Assembly: GCA_000230935.2 (NCBI GenBank)
Contig: AGIQ01000008.1
Coordinates: forward strand, 1-64,000
DNA length: 64,000 bases
Direction: 5' to 3'
Origin: Mycolicibacterium rhodesiae JS60
GTDB lineage: Bacteria; Actinomycetota; Actinomycetes; Mycobacteriales; Mycobacteriaceae
Positions 1-8,457 of this stretch are shown piece by piece. Each line of letters opens with the position of its first letter. The first letter of the stretch is position 1. Below the pieces are notes generated by a model. The model was not told the DNA's origin, did not search any database, and saw only the letters and a program-made list of their open reading frames with translations. The translations under genes and the position numbers were made by a program.

Positions 1-1529
1 GCCTGTTGCGCCGCGTAGCCCCGCGCCGCCGCTGCCGCCGGCGCCCCCGGCTCCACCGGTGGCACCCTGCGCTCCCGCGGTGGGTGTGGTCGCGGAGTCG
101 GTTCCCGCCGCGCCGTTGCCGGCCGCGCCGCCGCTGCCGCCGTTACCACCGGCCCCGCCCGTACCACTACTGGCGTACGCGTCTCCACCGCTGCCACCCG
201 CGCCGCCGGCGAGTCCTGCGCCGGGACTATCGGCGCCATTGCCACCGGCACCACCGGTAGCAGCTCCGCTGGCGAGGTAGTTATAGGCCATCCCGCCGTC
301 ACCGCCGGCCCCGCCGACGGTCGCCCCGGCGCCGCCGTCGCCGGCCGCGCCGCCTGTGGCGCTACCCACCGGAACCGGCACCGTGCTGTTGAGCGTGAAG
401 TCATACGGGCCCAAGATCGCTGCGCCGCCTGCGCCGCCGGCTCCGCCGGCTCCGATAGTGCCGGTGCCGCCCTGACCGCCGACACCGCCGACGGTGCTTC
501 CGAATCCGAGGCTGTTCGCGATCCCGCCTGTCCCGCCGGAGCCGCCGGTGCCGCCGCTGCCGCCGGCCCCACCGGCCCGCCGAACAGCATGCCGCCACCG
601 CCCGTGCCGCCGGTACCGCCGGTGCCGGTGTCGCTGTTGCCGCCGACGCCGCCAACGCCCGGCAGGTTCAGGTAGCCGCCCGCTCCACCATCTCCGCCGT
701 TGCCGCCGTTGCCGCTACCGAGGCCGGCCCCGCCGGCCCCGCCAGAGCCGCCATTGCCGCCGCCGATCAGCCCGCCCTGACCGCCGGCACCACCGCTTCC
801 GCCGGCCTGGCCGGAGACAGTGGCAGCCCCGCCGGCGCCGCCAACCCCACCGGAGCCGAACCAGAGCGCTGACCCGCCGTTTCCGCCGGCCGCGCCGGCC
901 GCGCCGGCGCCTCCCTTGCCGCCGTTACCGATCAGGCCGGCCAGACCGCCGTTGCCGCCGGCAAGGCCGGAGCCGCTAGGTGCCGTCCACCCGTCGCCGC
1001 CGTTGCCGAAGAGCCATCCGCCGGGCTGGCCGTCGGGGCTGTCAGAGGTGCCGTCTGCGCCGTTGCCGACCAGCGGCCGGCCTGTCAGGATCGTGAAGGG
1101 ATCGGTGGTCGCCGACGCGCTCGCTCGCCTCGAAGCGTTGGCGGTGGCTTGGGAGAACGCGTGTGCTAGGGCATCCGCGGAGGGGACTGCCGGCGCCGGT
1201 GCGGCTGACGCACGCGGGCGTGGATGTCCTTGGCCGCCGGGGGAGCGGGTCACGCGCTTGGAGCCGGCGACGTTACCGTCCGAACCGGGAGCGGCCGATG
1301 ACGAGTTTCGGCGGCCGCTGGCGGCCGCCTTGGGGCCGGTGTCGCGCTGACTCGAGGTCTCACCGTGGGCAGAGTCGGCGTGGGCGACGCCGGTCGTGGC
1401 GCCCAGCGAGGCGCAGAAGCCGACGGCAACCGCGCCTGTCCCGAGCCAGAGAGAGATCTTGCGGTGGGAGGGCCGGGCACGGCGACGGGCTGCTTTGGTG
1501 CGGCGCGGTGCCTGATGCCTCGCAGCCAT
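1..1529 (-). CDS. PGRS-like glycine-rich secreted protein (partial, apparent frameshift)
   Basis: The protein starts at the ATG at 1529, preceded by a run of G (GGGGGG, six bases before the ATG), and runs off the left edge. The first 35 or so residues have a basic n-region, a hydrophobic stretch and a VAHAD-type signal peptidase site, so export is likely. A Ser/Ala/Arg-rich linker follows to about residue 145, then repeats of GGAGG, GGNGG and GGTGG typical of mycobacterial PGRS domains. There is no PE domain at the N-terminus, so this is a PGRS-like protein and not a canonical PE_PGRS. The glycine-repeat frame stops at about residue 318: at the CCCC run at 567-570 (GGGG on the coding strand) the repeat pattern moves to another frame and then continues in it to position 1. 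One base appears to be missing there. The original frame stays open to the window edge but becomes Ala/Pro/Arg-rich. Function unknown; surface or cell-wall location is inferred. Confidence 0.75.
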   Translation of the reverse strand, partial: MAARHQAPRRTKAARRRARPSHRKISLWLGTGAVAVGFCASLGATTGVAHADSAHGETSSQRDTGPKAAASGRRNSSSAAPGSDGNVAGSKRVTRSPGGQGHPRPRASAAPAPAVPSADALAHAFSQATANASRRASASATTDPFTILTGRPLVGNGADGTSDSPDGQPGGWLFGNGGDGWTAPSGSGLAGGNGGLAGLIGNGGKGGAGAAGAAGGNGGSALWFGSGGVGGAGGAATVSGQAGGSGGAGGQGGLIGGGNGGSGGAGGAGLGSGNGGNGGDGGAGGYLNLPGVGGVGGNSDTGTGGTGGTGGGGMLFGGPVGPAAAAAPAAPAGQAGSRTASDSEAPSAVSAVRAAPALSEPAEPAAQAAQRSWARMTSRSTARCRFRWVAPQAARPATAAPGRPSAGPAVTAGWPITTSPAELLPVVPVAMAPIVPAQDSPAARVAAVETRTPVVVRAGPVVTAAAAARPATARREPTPRPHPPRERRVPPVEPGAPAAAAARGYAAQQ

Positions 1530-1565
1530 AGTTTGCCCCCCGTTAAATACCGCTACAGGTTACGA

Positions 1566-1613
1566 ATTCTAGCAATTCTGAGTGGTATCCGGCTGCCATC
1601 TATCAGTTGGCAG
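1566..1613 (-). promoter_or_regulatory. Candidate promoter and inverted repeat upstream of the PGRS-like gene
   Basis: On the minus strand a TAGAAT hexamer (1566-1571) fits the mycobacterial TANNNT -10 pattern and would place the transcription start about 30 bases before the ATG at 1529. Just upstream is an inverted repeat CTGCCA-N9-TGGCAG (1593-1613) that could be an operator. No good -35 is visible. Sequence inspection only. Confidence 0.3.
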
Positions 1614-1674
1614 TGTCACTAGGCATATTCCAAAGATTGTTCACCTTCTGTACAGCGATGACACAGGAGGTAGA

Positions 1675-1887
1675 ATGAATTCTCGAATTGAATTTCGCCC
1701 AATGCCGAGTCGCATTTTCGTCGCATGCGTGCAGATATGGTTATTTCTTGCTATGGCGCACGATTACTTGCCAGCGCGTGACATGGGCGATTCGTCGCCC
1801 GGTCGAACGCGCAGAAGTGGCAACGCCGCGGGGAAAATTCCCCGGGGGCCTGCATCCCGGCTGATGGCGAGGCACCGCGAGCGCTAG
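1675..1887 (+). CDS. Possible small hypothetical protein (70 aa)
   Basis: A perfect AGGAGG lies 4 bases before the ATG at 1675, and the frame runs 70 codons to a stop overlapping the 3' end of the opposite-strand gene by 4 bases. The protein has one hydrophobic segment (about residues 14-26, IFVACVQIWLFLA) and an Arg-rich C-terminus. No family recognised. The strong ribosome site is the main support; the surrounding DNA is less GC-rich than the window average and includes a 14-bp palindrome (1830-1843, GGGGAAAATTCCCC). It may be spurious or a decayed gene. Confidence 0.25.
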   Translation: MNSRIEFRPMPSRIFVACVQIWLFLAMAHDYLPARDMGDSSPGRTRRSGNAAGKIPRGPASRLMARHRER

Positions 1888-2990
1888 CGGGCTTTCTTAC
1901 CCCCGGTGCCGGAACCGGACTTGCTGCCGCTGTCGCCGGACTTTGACGAGGCGGCCGGCTTCTTGTGGCCGACACCGCGAGCGGCCGATGCGGTACTCGT
2001 TGTCCTAGAGCCGGACGATGCGGCTGGGGTGGTTGTTTCGGTGCTGCTGGCGCGCAACGCTGCGGCGCTGGAGACCTTCTTGCTGCCTGCGACCGCCGCC
2101 GCCCCGCCGGCGGTGAGGCCGTTGATGTTGATGCCGGGGATCGACCTGGTGATGGTCCGCAGATTCTGAGCGATCGCCCCGGCGATTGAGAAGGGGCCCC
2201 ACCCGGCGGTGACGGTGTTGTTGTCGCCGAAGAAATTGAACGCCAGGCTCAATGTGGTGTTGGGGTACGGGCCCAGCGACGTGATGGTGTTGCCATTGCC
2301 CAGGAGATTCCCGGCGGCGTTCAAGATGCCCTGCGCCGTGACGATGCTGTCGCCCAGCATATTCGTGGCGGAGTTGATGAAGCCCTGGGTCAATACGGTG
2401 CCCGCGTTGCCGAAGTTGAACGACGCGTTGCCGAAGCCGCCGGCGGCGGTCGATTTTGTTCCGTCCCCGCCGGCCCCGCTGGCAATGGTGAGGTTGAGGC
2501 TGCCGATATTGGTCATGGTGCCCGGCCCGAGCTGGAAGGCGATGTTGCCAACCCCGGCCACGCCCGTTGACTGTGTTCCGCTGGCACTGCTCAAGATTCC
2601 GACTACAAGGTTGAGGGCGCCCATCGCGGCCGAGCTGCCTGCCCCCTGTTGCCAGACCACGTTCAGAAGTCCCGGGAGCACCGACGCCCTCGCGTCGTCA
2701 CCTACGGCCGCCGCGAAGCTCATGATGCCGAACGTCGTCACGGAGGCCGCGTTGGTGCCGAACGAGATGGCGCTGCTGAAGAACCCGTTGCCGGCGTTCG
2801 CGACAGCGCCGCTACCGATCGCGATCGCGATACTCGTCAGGTTGCTCGTGCAGCCGTCGCCGTTGCCGATACCGAAGGCGGAGATGCAGGTCGCGTTCGC
2901 GGCAGGGGCTTCGACAAGGGTGGTTGCCGCAAGAGCGCCAGACATCAAAGCGGCAACTAGCACGCCACTCGTAGCGCGAACCTGCTTCAT
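1884..2990 (-). CDS. Secreted mycobacterial hypothetical protein, paralogue A (368 aa)
   Basis: A cleavable signal peptide (start MKQVRATSGV, hydrophobic core to about residue 25, ANA cleavage site) leads into a mature protein beginning with two cysteines, in ATCISAFGIGNGDGCTS, which may form a disulfide. The body is Gly/Ala/Asn/Ser/Thr-rich with repeated short hydrophobic beta-like segments (for example SIAIAIGSGAVANAGNG). The tail, from about residue 300, is Ser/Thr-rich and ends in basic GHKKP and GGKKAR motifs. I chose the ATG at 2990 because AGGG sits 7 bases upstream; an ATG two codons earlier lacks spacing for a ribosome site. The gene at 3536-4978 is a clear paralogue. Function unknown; probably exported to the envelope or medium. 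Confidence 0.8.
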   Translation of the reverse strand: MKQVRATSGVLVAALMSGALAATTLVEAPAANATCISAFGIGNGDGCTSNLTSIAIAIGSGAVANAGNGFFSSAISFGTNAASVTTFGIMSFAAAVGDDARASVLPGLLNVVWQQGAGSSAAMGALNLVVGILSSASGTQSTGVAGVGNIAFQLGPGTMTNIGSLNLTIASGAGGDGTKSTAAGGFGNASFNFGNAGTVLTQGFINSATNMLGDSIVTAQGILNAAGNLLGNGNTITSLGPYPNTTLSLAFNFFGDNNTVTAGWGPFSIAGAIAQNLRTITRSIPGININGLTAGGAAAVAGSKKVSSAAALRASSTETTTPAASSGSRTTSTASAARGVGHKKPAASSKSGDSGSKSGSGTGGKKAR

Positions 2991-3535
2991 AGACATGCCC
3001 TGTAACTCTAGGTGTCTTTGCTGGATTGGACCGTACCCGACGTGGTTGGAGCTTACAGCCTTTCCCGAGGATATAGAACTATGCACTCCCAATTAGTGGA
3101 CACCGTGCGTAACAGCGGCCCCACGAGCTCATGTTGGCGGGCGGGGTGCTCGGCAGTGGTGTCGATGTGTGACTTGCCATGTATCTGCAGTTCAAGGCAG
3201 TTGGGCCACGGCGTCACGGCTGCCGGAACGGCGCCCCGCGGGCACCAAATCCCTACACAAAGCGCTCGGTTGGCCGACTGTCGTTGTGTGCGTGAGTATC
3301 ACCCGAATTGAGCAACGTGCCGGTGCTGTCGAGGAAGACACCGGTCTTTGCCAAACTTAAATGATTCGGTTTGTTCCGGACACTGCGCGGTTGGTAGCCC
3401 GGCATGGACTGCTCTCGCAGCTGCGGGAATCAACCGATGTTCTGAGCGAACCATCGTGGAATTGGCAACCGGATATGTACGAGCTGCGTAAAGCCGCGTC
3501 GGCCTGCGCATTGCTGGCCAGCGGCCAGCAATGCG
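2991..3535. other. Intergenic region between the two paralogues
   Basis: About 545 bases with no convincing gene on either strand. The right part is the 3' flank of paralogue B and the left part holds the promoter of paralogue A (entered separately). Short open frames present here lack ribosome sites and recognisable protein features. Confidence 0.6.
3015..3041 (-). promoter_or_regulatory. Conserved promoter element upstream of paralogue A
   Basis: A 27-base block that matches the block at 5003-5029 at 25 of 27 positions. Both begin 25 bases before their start codons. On the minus strand each contains TACGGT (here complement of 3030-3035), a TANNNT -10 hexamer, followed by CCAATCCAGCAAAG. 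The shared sequence and spacing suggest a duplicated promoter and 5' leader. Confidence 0.5.
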
Positions 3536-4978
3536 CTACTGCTTGCGGTGCCTTCCACCGCCGCTACCGCCGTCACTCTTGGCTGTCGATTTCGTGCCGC
3601 TGTCGCCCGAGTCGCTCGACGACTCCGCTTTCCGATGGCGTCCACCGGTTGCGGTGCCCGTCGAAGGTCGGCTCTCACTTGAATCGTCAGCAGTCTCCGG
3701 CTTCCGGTGGCGTCCACCGGTGGCGCTGTCCGTCGTGGTTCCGTTGTCAATGTTGGCGGTCGTTGTGGCGTCCGTGTCGGTGGCCGTGGGCGTCGTCAAG
3801 GTGTTGTCGACGGCCGCTGCGGCCGGCGGGGCGGGCGCGGTGGTCCGTAACGACTCCACGTGGCGTCCGCTGCTCGCGACGCCACGATCCGACTCGTCGC
3901 CCCCGCCTGACGAGCTGTTGCCCTCACTCGTCGAGCTGTTGCCCGCTGCAGGCAGCAGGAGTTCGGGCAGAGTGAACCGCGGCAGATGGAAATTGTTGAA
4001 GTTGATGCCAGGGCCTTTGAGGAAGAATGTCTGGGCTTCCTGGCCGAATGCGACCATTAGGGACAACGGACCGTTGAGGGAAGTCAGCACGTTGTCGACA
4101 CCGAACACATTCACCATCACGCTCAGCGGCGCTAGCGGACCTCCGGTCAGGCCGAGCGTATTGCCAGTGCTGAAGATGCTCGCCGCAGTGCTGAGCAGTC
4201 CTTGGACCAAAATGTCGTTGGCTTCGCCCAGGATGTTCAGGGCTGAGCTGAAGTAACTCTGCACCACGGTGGAACTCGCGCCGGCAAAAAAGTTCAGAGC
4301 AACCGCGCCGAAGATGCCGGCGATAGTGGTCGGCTGACCACCATTGTTGGGCGCGATGCTGACCGCGATGTTCAGGCCGCCTACGGTACTGGCATTGCCG
4401 GGCCCGATCTGCAGGGCCAGATTGCCCAAGCCAGAAGCCGCAGTTGTCTGGCTCCCACTACCGGCCGGCAGGCCGATCACGATGTTGAACCCGCCGAGTG
4501 CCGACGATGCGCCCGGCCCGAGTTGGATCGCGATATTGCCCAGCCCGATCACGCCAGTGGACGTCGCTCCGCTAGCAGATGCGCCGAGCACGAGATTGAG
4601 CATGCCGCCCAGGGTCGTCGCGGTACCCGGTCCGAATTGCAGGTTGATCCCGAAGAGGGACGACAGCGTTGTCGACGTCGCACCGTCCCCGAATGCGCCG
4701 GCGAAGGTGAAGCCAGCGATATTGGTGATTGCGCTGGCGAGATCGCCGATCGCGATGGCACCGCCGAACAGCGCGTTGCCGGCGTTCGCCGTTGCTCCGT
4801 TGCCGATCGCGATCGCGAGGGTGGTCAGGTTGCTGGTGCATCCGTTGCCGTTGTTCAGGCCAAAGGCAGACATGCAGGTGGCATTGGCGGCCGGGGCCGG
4901 GGTGAATGCACCGGCGGCGAGCGCACTGGCGACCAACGCGCCGAGCGCCGCGTTACGCCCGTCTCGCACCCGCCCCAC
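3536..4978 (-). CDS. Secreted mycobacterial hypothetical protein, paralogue B (480 aa)
   Basis: This is a longer paralogue of the protein at 1884-2990. The signal peptide (about residues 1-33, ending ANA) is followed by ATCMSAFGLNNGNGCTS, with the same two cysteines, and a Gly/Ala/Asn-rich body with repeated segments such as TLAIAIGNGATANAGNA. The C-terminal 130 residues or so are Ser/Thr/Asp-rich and carry three copies of a GGRHRK motif, the last at the very end, separated by acidic-Ser linkers. The GTG start at 4978 has GGAG 5 bases upstream. Tandem arrangement and shared promoter block indicate gene duplication. No enzymatic motif seen; the repeated basic motifs could bind an anionic surface polymer, which is inference only. 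Confidence 0.8.
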   Translation of the reverse strand: MGRVRDGRNAALGALVASALAAGAFTPAPAANATCMSAFGLNNGNGCTSNLTTLAIAIGNGATANAGNALFGGAIAIGDLASAITNIAGFTFAGAFGDGATSTTLSSLFGINLQFGPGTATTLGGMLNLVLGASASGATSTGVIGLGNIAIQLGPGASSALGGFNIVIGLPAGSGSQTTAASGLGNLALQIGPGNASTVGGLNIAVSIAPNNGGQPTTIAGIFGAVALNFFAGASSTVVQSYFSSALNILGEANDILVQGLLSTAASIFSTGNTLGLTGGPLAPLSVMVNVFGVDNVLTSLNGPLSLMVAFGQEAQTFFLKGPGINFNNFHLPRFTLPELLLPAAGNSSTSEGNSSSGGGDESDRGVASSGRHVESLRTTAPAPPAAAAVDNTLTTPTATDTDATTTANIDNGTTTDSATGGRHRKPETADDSSESRPSTGTATGGRHRKAESSSDSGDSGTKSTAKSDGGSGGGRHRKQ

Positions 4979-5002
4979 GACATCTCCGTTGCTTCCAGTA
5001 GT

Positions 5003-5029
5003 TCTTTGCTGGTTTGGACCGTACCGGAC
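5003..5029 (-). promoter_or_regulatory. Conserved promoter element upstream of paralogue B
   Basis: Partner of the block at 3015-3041, with the same 25-base distance to the start codon and the same TACGGT -10-like hexamer on the minus strand. The two mismatches fall outside the hexamer. Confidence 0.5.
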
Positions 5030-5651
5030 AACCGTGCGCTACTGACAGTCTTCCAATGGATCTTTGGCGGCGATTCTTAGCTGACGGCGGGCGTGGCGAC
5101 TGAAGCGCGGGTGGCCGATCCGCGAGGTGAACGACGACTTCACGCTCGGCGCCGACAGCGCAACGCGACGGGCCTGGCGGTTGCTGCCGGTCGCCATGCG
5201 CAAAGCCAAATCGGCACGGTCCTGGGCGCCTGTGGCAGACCAAGTGGATTGTGGGTCTGCGTAATTGGGCTACGTGCCGGCGCTGCCCGCGTCGCCGTTG
5301 TGCGGTTTCTGGCAGTTCGACCGAAGCGCCTGCGGCGCGATGGGAAAGATGCCGGCTGTCTTCACGACGAAATGTGTTGCTGCCCGCAATAGCCTTGTCG
5401 GACAGGCGATTTCGACTTCCAACATCCTATCGCCGTACGCACCACACACAGCGCGGACGGTTGGCATCGTCGAGTCATCGCTGAGGGCCGGCAAACGCAT
5501 TGCTTGTAGCGATTGCCGGGTTGGGACTCGGATTCGCGTCCTTGCATCAGCGTGAAGTTCGGCGCCGACGAGAACGGCGCGGCGGGTACGGCGAGCGGCT
5601 AAGCTTCGGCAGTCCGAACAACTTTGCGGGCATGACCTGGAGGTATACCTC
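5030..5651. other. Intergenic region before lemA
   Basis: About 620 bases. I see several short open frames but none with a plausible ribosome site, conserved domain or normal amino-acid composition. It may contain a degraded gene. A promoter for lemA is expected near its right end, but I cannot point to one. Confidence 0.5.
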
Positions 5652-6254
5652 GTGGGGCTCACCATCGGCATCATCGCCGTCGTTGTAATAGTGCTGCTGC
5701 TGGCCGCTTTCGTGATCACCGGCTACAACGGTCTGGTACGCGCGCGCAACGCATACAAGAATGCCTTCGCACAGATCGACGTTCAGTTGCGGCGCCGATT
5801 CGATCTGATTCCCAATCTGATCGAGACCGCCAAGGCCTATATGGCCCACGAGCGCCAGACCCTCGAGGCCATTGTGGCGGCCCGCGGCGCCGCGATGAAC
5901 GGCCTGGCGGCCGCGAAGGCCAATCCAGGTGACCCGGCAGCGATGCAGCAGCTTGCGGCTGGGCAGCAGGCCCTGGACGGCGCGCTGAGCAGGCTCAACG
6001 TGGTTGTCGAGCAGTATCCGGATTTGAAGGCGAATCAGACCATGATGCAGCTCTCCGAGGAGCTGACCTCCACGGAGAACAAAGTCGCGTTCGCTCGGCA
6101 GGCGTACAACGACTCCGTGATGAACTACAACAACAAACGGGAGACCTTCCCGGGCAGCGTGTATGCGGGCATGTTCAATTTCGCCCCCGCAGCGCTCCTG
6201 GAGATCCCACCGGAGCACCCCGAGATGCGGGACGCGCCGAAGGTCCAGTTCTGA
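5652..6254 (+). CDS. lemA: LemA family membrane protein (200 aa)
   Basis: The GTG at 5652 has TGGAGG 8 bases upstream. Residues 4-23 are one strongly hydrophobic segment, leaving a short N-terminus outside and a long coiled alpha-helical domain. The signature of the family is present: NAYKNAFAQIDVQLRRRFDLIPNL at about residues 33-56 and STENKVAFARQAYNDSVMNYN at about 147-167. Length is normal for LemA (about 185-200 aa). The next gene, 14 bases downstream, encodes an M48 protease; LemA-M48 pairs are common in bacteria and are thought to act together at the membrane, although the molecular role of LemA is not settled. Confidence 0.9.
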   Translation: MGLTIGIIAVVVIVLLLAAFVITGYNGLVRARNAYKNAFAQIDVQLRRRFDLIPNLIETAKAYMAHERQTLEAIVAARGAAMNGLAAAKANPGDPAAMQQLAAGQQALDGALSRLNVVVEQYPDLKANQTMMQLSEELTSTENKVAFARQAYNDSVMNYNNKRETFPGSVYAGMFNFAPAALLEIPPEHPEMRDAPKVQF

Positions 6255-6268
6255 CCCGACCGGCGTTC

Positions 6269-8218
6269 ATGAACTTCTTCGACCACCAGCGGGCGGCCAA
6301 GGGCACCACGCTCAAGCTCGTGTTCCTTTTCGCCGCCGCCGTGGTGGCGTTGGTCGCAGCCATCGACGGCGCCGCCGTGATCGCGTTGCAATTCGTCGGA
6401 TCGGAATACAAAACGATCGACCCCTACGAGACGCTGGCCGTCGTCGTCGTGGTCACCGCGATCACACTGTTGGTGATCGCCGGCGGCATGCTCTTTAAGA
6501 CGTTGTCGCTCCGGCAGGGGGGAGCGGCCGTCGCCGCCGCGGTCGGTGCGGTGCCCGTCGACCCGACGACATCCGATCCGCAGCTACGCAGGCTCGTCAA
6601 CATCGTCGAGGAAATGGCGCTGGCCTCCGGCGTCCCCGCGCCGCGACTGTTCGTCATGCCGCGCGAGCAAGGCATCAACGCCTTTGCGGCGGGATTCACT
6701 CCCGCCGACGCGGCGATCGCGGTAACCGCGGGCGCGCTCTCCCAACTCAACCGCGACGAGTTGCAGGGTGTGATCGGGCACGAGTTCAGCCACATCCTCA
6801 ATGGCGATATGCGACTGAACATCCGGCTCATCGGCCTGCTCGCCGGAATCCTGTTGATCGGCATGATCGGACTGCGGACGTTGCAGTTCGGTGGTCGCGG
6901 CAGCGACAGCAAGGGGGCGCTGCCGTTCATCGCGTTCGCGTTCGCGTTGATGGTGCTCGGGTTCGTCGGGGTGTTCTTCGCGAACCTGATCAAGGCGGCG
7001 GTGTCGCGACAGCGCGAATGGCTGGCCGACGCGTCCGCCGTGCAGTTCACCCGGCAGACCGACGGGCTGGAGGGCGCACTGAAGAAGATCGGCGGCATTC
7101 CGACCGGCTCCCGGCTGCGCGATTCCCGCAGTGCGGCAGAGGTCAGCCACATGCTGTTCGGGGAGGGTGCACGACGGTCGTTCGCCTCGCTGTTCGCGAC
7201 ACATCCCAAGCTGATCGACCGGATCAAGGCACTCAACCCCAGTTTCGATCCCCGCGAGATCGCCGAGCTGCAACAGCGCTACGCGCGGCACGCGCCCGAC
7301 GGGTTGGCCGAGGACGTCGCCGCCGGATTCGCTCCCGCCGGGACGGCGGCCGGTCGTCCGATCCCAGCTCCGGTAGCGGACCCCGCGGCCGGCAGACAGG
7401 CCCTCAGCCCCGAGCACGTCGTCGCCCGCGCAGGCACTTTCACCCCCGCCGACCTGAAATATGGCGCCGTACTGCATGCGCAAATGCCTGACGAATTGCG
7501 ACAACTCGCTGCACAGCCGAGCACCGCCCCGGTCGCTGTGATCGCCTTGCTTCTCGCGCCTGGTGAGCCGCTGCAGGCGCGTCAACTCGACTCCGTGGCT
7601 CAGCGACTCGGCCCGGCACCGACGCGAGAGGCCGCGGCGCTCGCCGGCCGGATGGCGAAGCTGCCTCACGAACTGCGCCTGCCCTTCGTCGCCATGGCGC
7701 TACCGCAGTTGTCGGCTCATCCCCGCGACTATCAGGACCGGCTGGTCGCCACGCTCAACGATCTCGCCACCGCCGATGGCACGGTGACCATGTTCGAGTA
7801 CTGCCTCACCCGCCTGGTCTGGAACTACCTGCTGGACGCGGCCGACCCCGCGCGCCGCAGCAAGGTCGGCAACGGCTCGCTGAACGACGTGCGTCCCGTG
7901 GTGCGGACGCTCCTGGCGACGCTTGCGGTCGCGGGCGGCGGCGACCAAGACGCGCGACGGCGAGCATTTCTTGATGCGCTGCGGCGCCTGTACGGCGACG
8001 TGGCCACTGCTGACAGTCCGCGTCGCCTCAGCTGGCAGCAGACGCTTGACGACGGATGGGCTGCAATGGACGCATTGGAACCGAAGGCCAAGCAGGCGCT
8101 CGTCGAGGCGATGGTGGTCGCAGTCCTCGACGATGGCGTTGTGGCAGCACCGGAGGCCGACCTGTTACGCGCGGCTTGCGGGTTGATGCACGTTCCACTG
8201 CCGGCGTTGTTGGTGTGA
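6269..8218 (+). CDS. M48 family membrane metalloprotease with long C-terminal extension (649 aa)
   Basis: A zinc metalloprotease of the HtpX/M48 family. Two N-terminal membrane segments (about residues 18-44 and 53-72) precede the protease domain. The zinc site is HEFSH at 171-175, with the third ligand Glu250 in REWLAD; two further hydrophobic segments lie between them (about 184-200 and 211-236), as in HtpX. Typical HtpX is about 290 residues; here about 300 extra residues follow residue 340. Their end, with DGTVTMFEYCLTRL and DDGVVAAPEADLLRAACGL, is alpha-helical and resembles the acidic-loop pattern of TerB-like domains. It probably forms an operon with lemA and acts in membrane-protein quality control. 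The gene ends 6 bases from the opposite-strand tRNA. Confidence 0.85.
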   Translation: MNFFDHQRAAKGTTLKLVFLFAAAVVALVAAIDGAAVIALQFVGSEYKTIDPYETLAVVVVVTAITLLVIAGGMLFKTLSLRQGGAAVAAAVGAVPVDPTTSDPQLRRLVNIVEEMALASGVPAPRLFVMPREQGINAFAAGFTPADAAIAVTAGALSQLNRDELQGVIGHEFSHILNGDMRLNIRLIGLLAGILLIGMIGLRTLQFGGRGSDSKGALPFIAFAFALMVLGFVGVFFANLIKAAVSRQREWLADASAVQFTRQTDGLEGALKKIGGIPTGSRLRDSRSAAEVSHMLFGEGARRSFASLFATHPKLIDRIKALNPSFDPREIAELQQRYARHAPDGLAEDVAAGFAPAGTAAGRPIPAPVADPAAGRQALSPEHVVARAGTFTPADLKYGAVLHAQMPDELRQLAAQPSTAPVAVIALLLAPGEPLQARQLDSVAQRLGPAPTREAAALAGRMAKLPHELRLPFVAMALPQLSAHPRDYQDRLVATLNDLATADGTVTMFEYCLTRLVWNYLLDAADPARRSKVGNGSLNDVRPVVRTLLATLAVAGGGDQDARRRAFLDALRRLYGDVATADSPRRLSWQQTLDDGWAAMDALEPKAKQALVEAMVVAVLDDGVVAAPEADLLRAACGLMHVPLPALLV

Positions 8219-8224
8219 CAGGAG

Positions 8225-8297
8225 TGCCCCCGGCAGGATTCGAACCTGCGGCCTTCTGCTCCGGAGGCAGACGCTCTATCCCCTGAGCTACGGGGGC
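8225..8297 (-). tRNA. tRNA-Arg (CCG anticodon)
   Basis: The minus strand folds into a standard cloverleaf: acceptor GCCCCCG paired with CGGGGGC and discriminator A; D-arm GCTCAGGGGATAGAGC; anticodon stem TCTGC/GCAGA with loop CTCCGGA (anticodon CCG, reading CGG); T-arm with GGTTCGAATCC. CCA is not encoded. It is divergent from argS, the gene for its own synthetase. Confidence 0.95.
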
Positions 8298-8442
8298 GCA
8301 CGCGAGATGCGCCATTGGGCTCCGACAGCCTAACGCATCGGAATGGCTGCTCCGACCACTCGCCGGATTGGTCCCCGGGTCGCTGCGCTCCTGCCCGCCG
8401 GAACCCCGGGATGCGGATTCGGGGCCTGACCACGCCAGACCA

Positions 8443-8457
8443 TAGGATGGACCCTCG
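8443..8457 (+). promoter_or_regulatory. Candidate argS promoter giving a near-leaderless mRNA
   Basis: TAGGAT (8443-8448) fits TANNNT and ends 8 bases before the GTG start at 8457. Transcription would begin at or within two bases of the start codon. There is no Shine-Dalgarno sequence in front of this GTG. Leaderless messages are common in mycobacteria. Confidence 0.45.

Noticed and set aside
1..1060. Short repeated GC-rich units that could suggest a CRISPR or tandem-repeat array
   Set aside because: They are the codon-level repeats of a PGRS-like glycine-rich protein on the minus strand, with no regular repeat-spacer pattern.
5093..5392. 99-codon open frame before lemA
   Set aside because: No ribosome site, no recognisable motif, Arg-rich composition typical of a chance frame.
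8218..8300. Integration site at the tRNA-Arg gene
   Set aside because: No integrase gene and no repeated tRNA 3' end in the adjacent region of this window.
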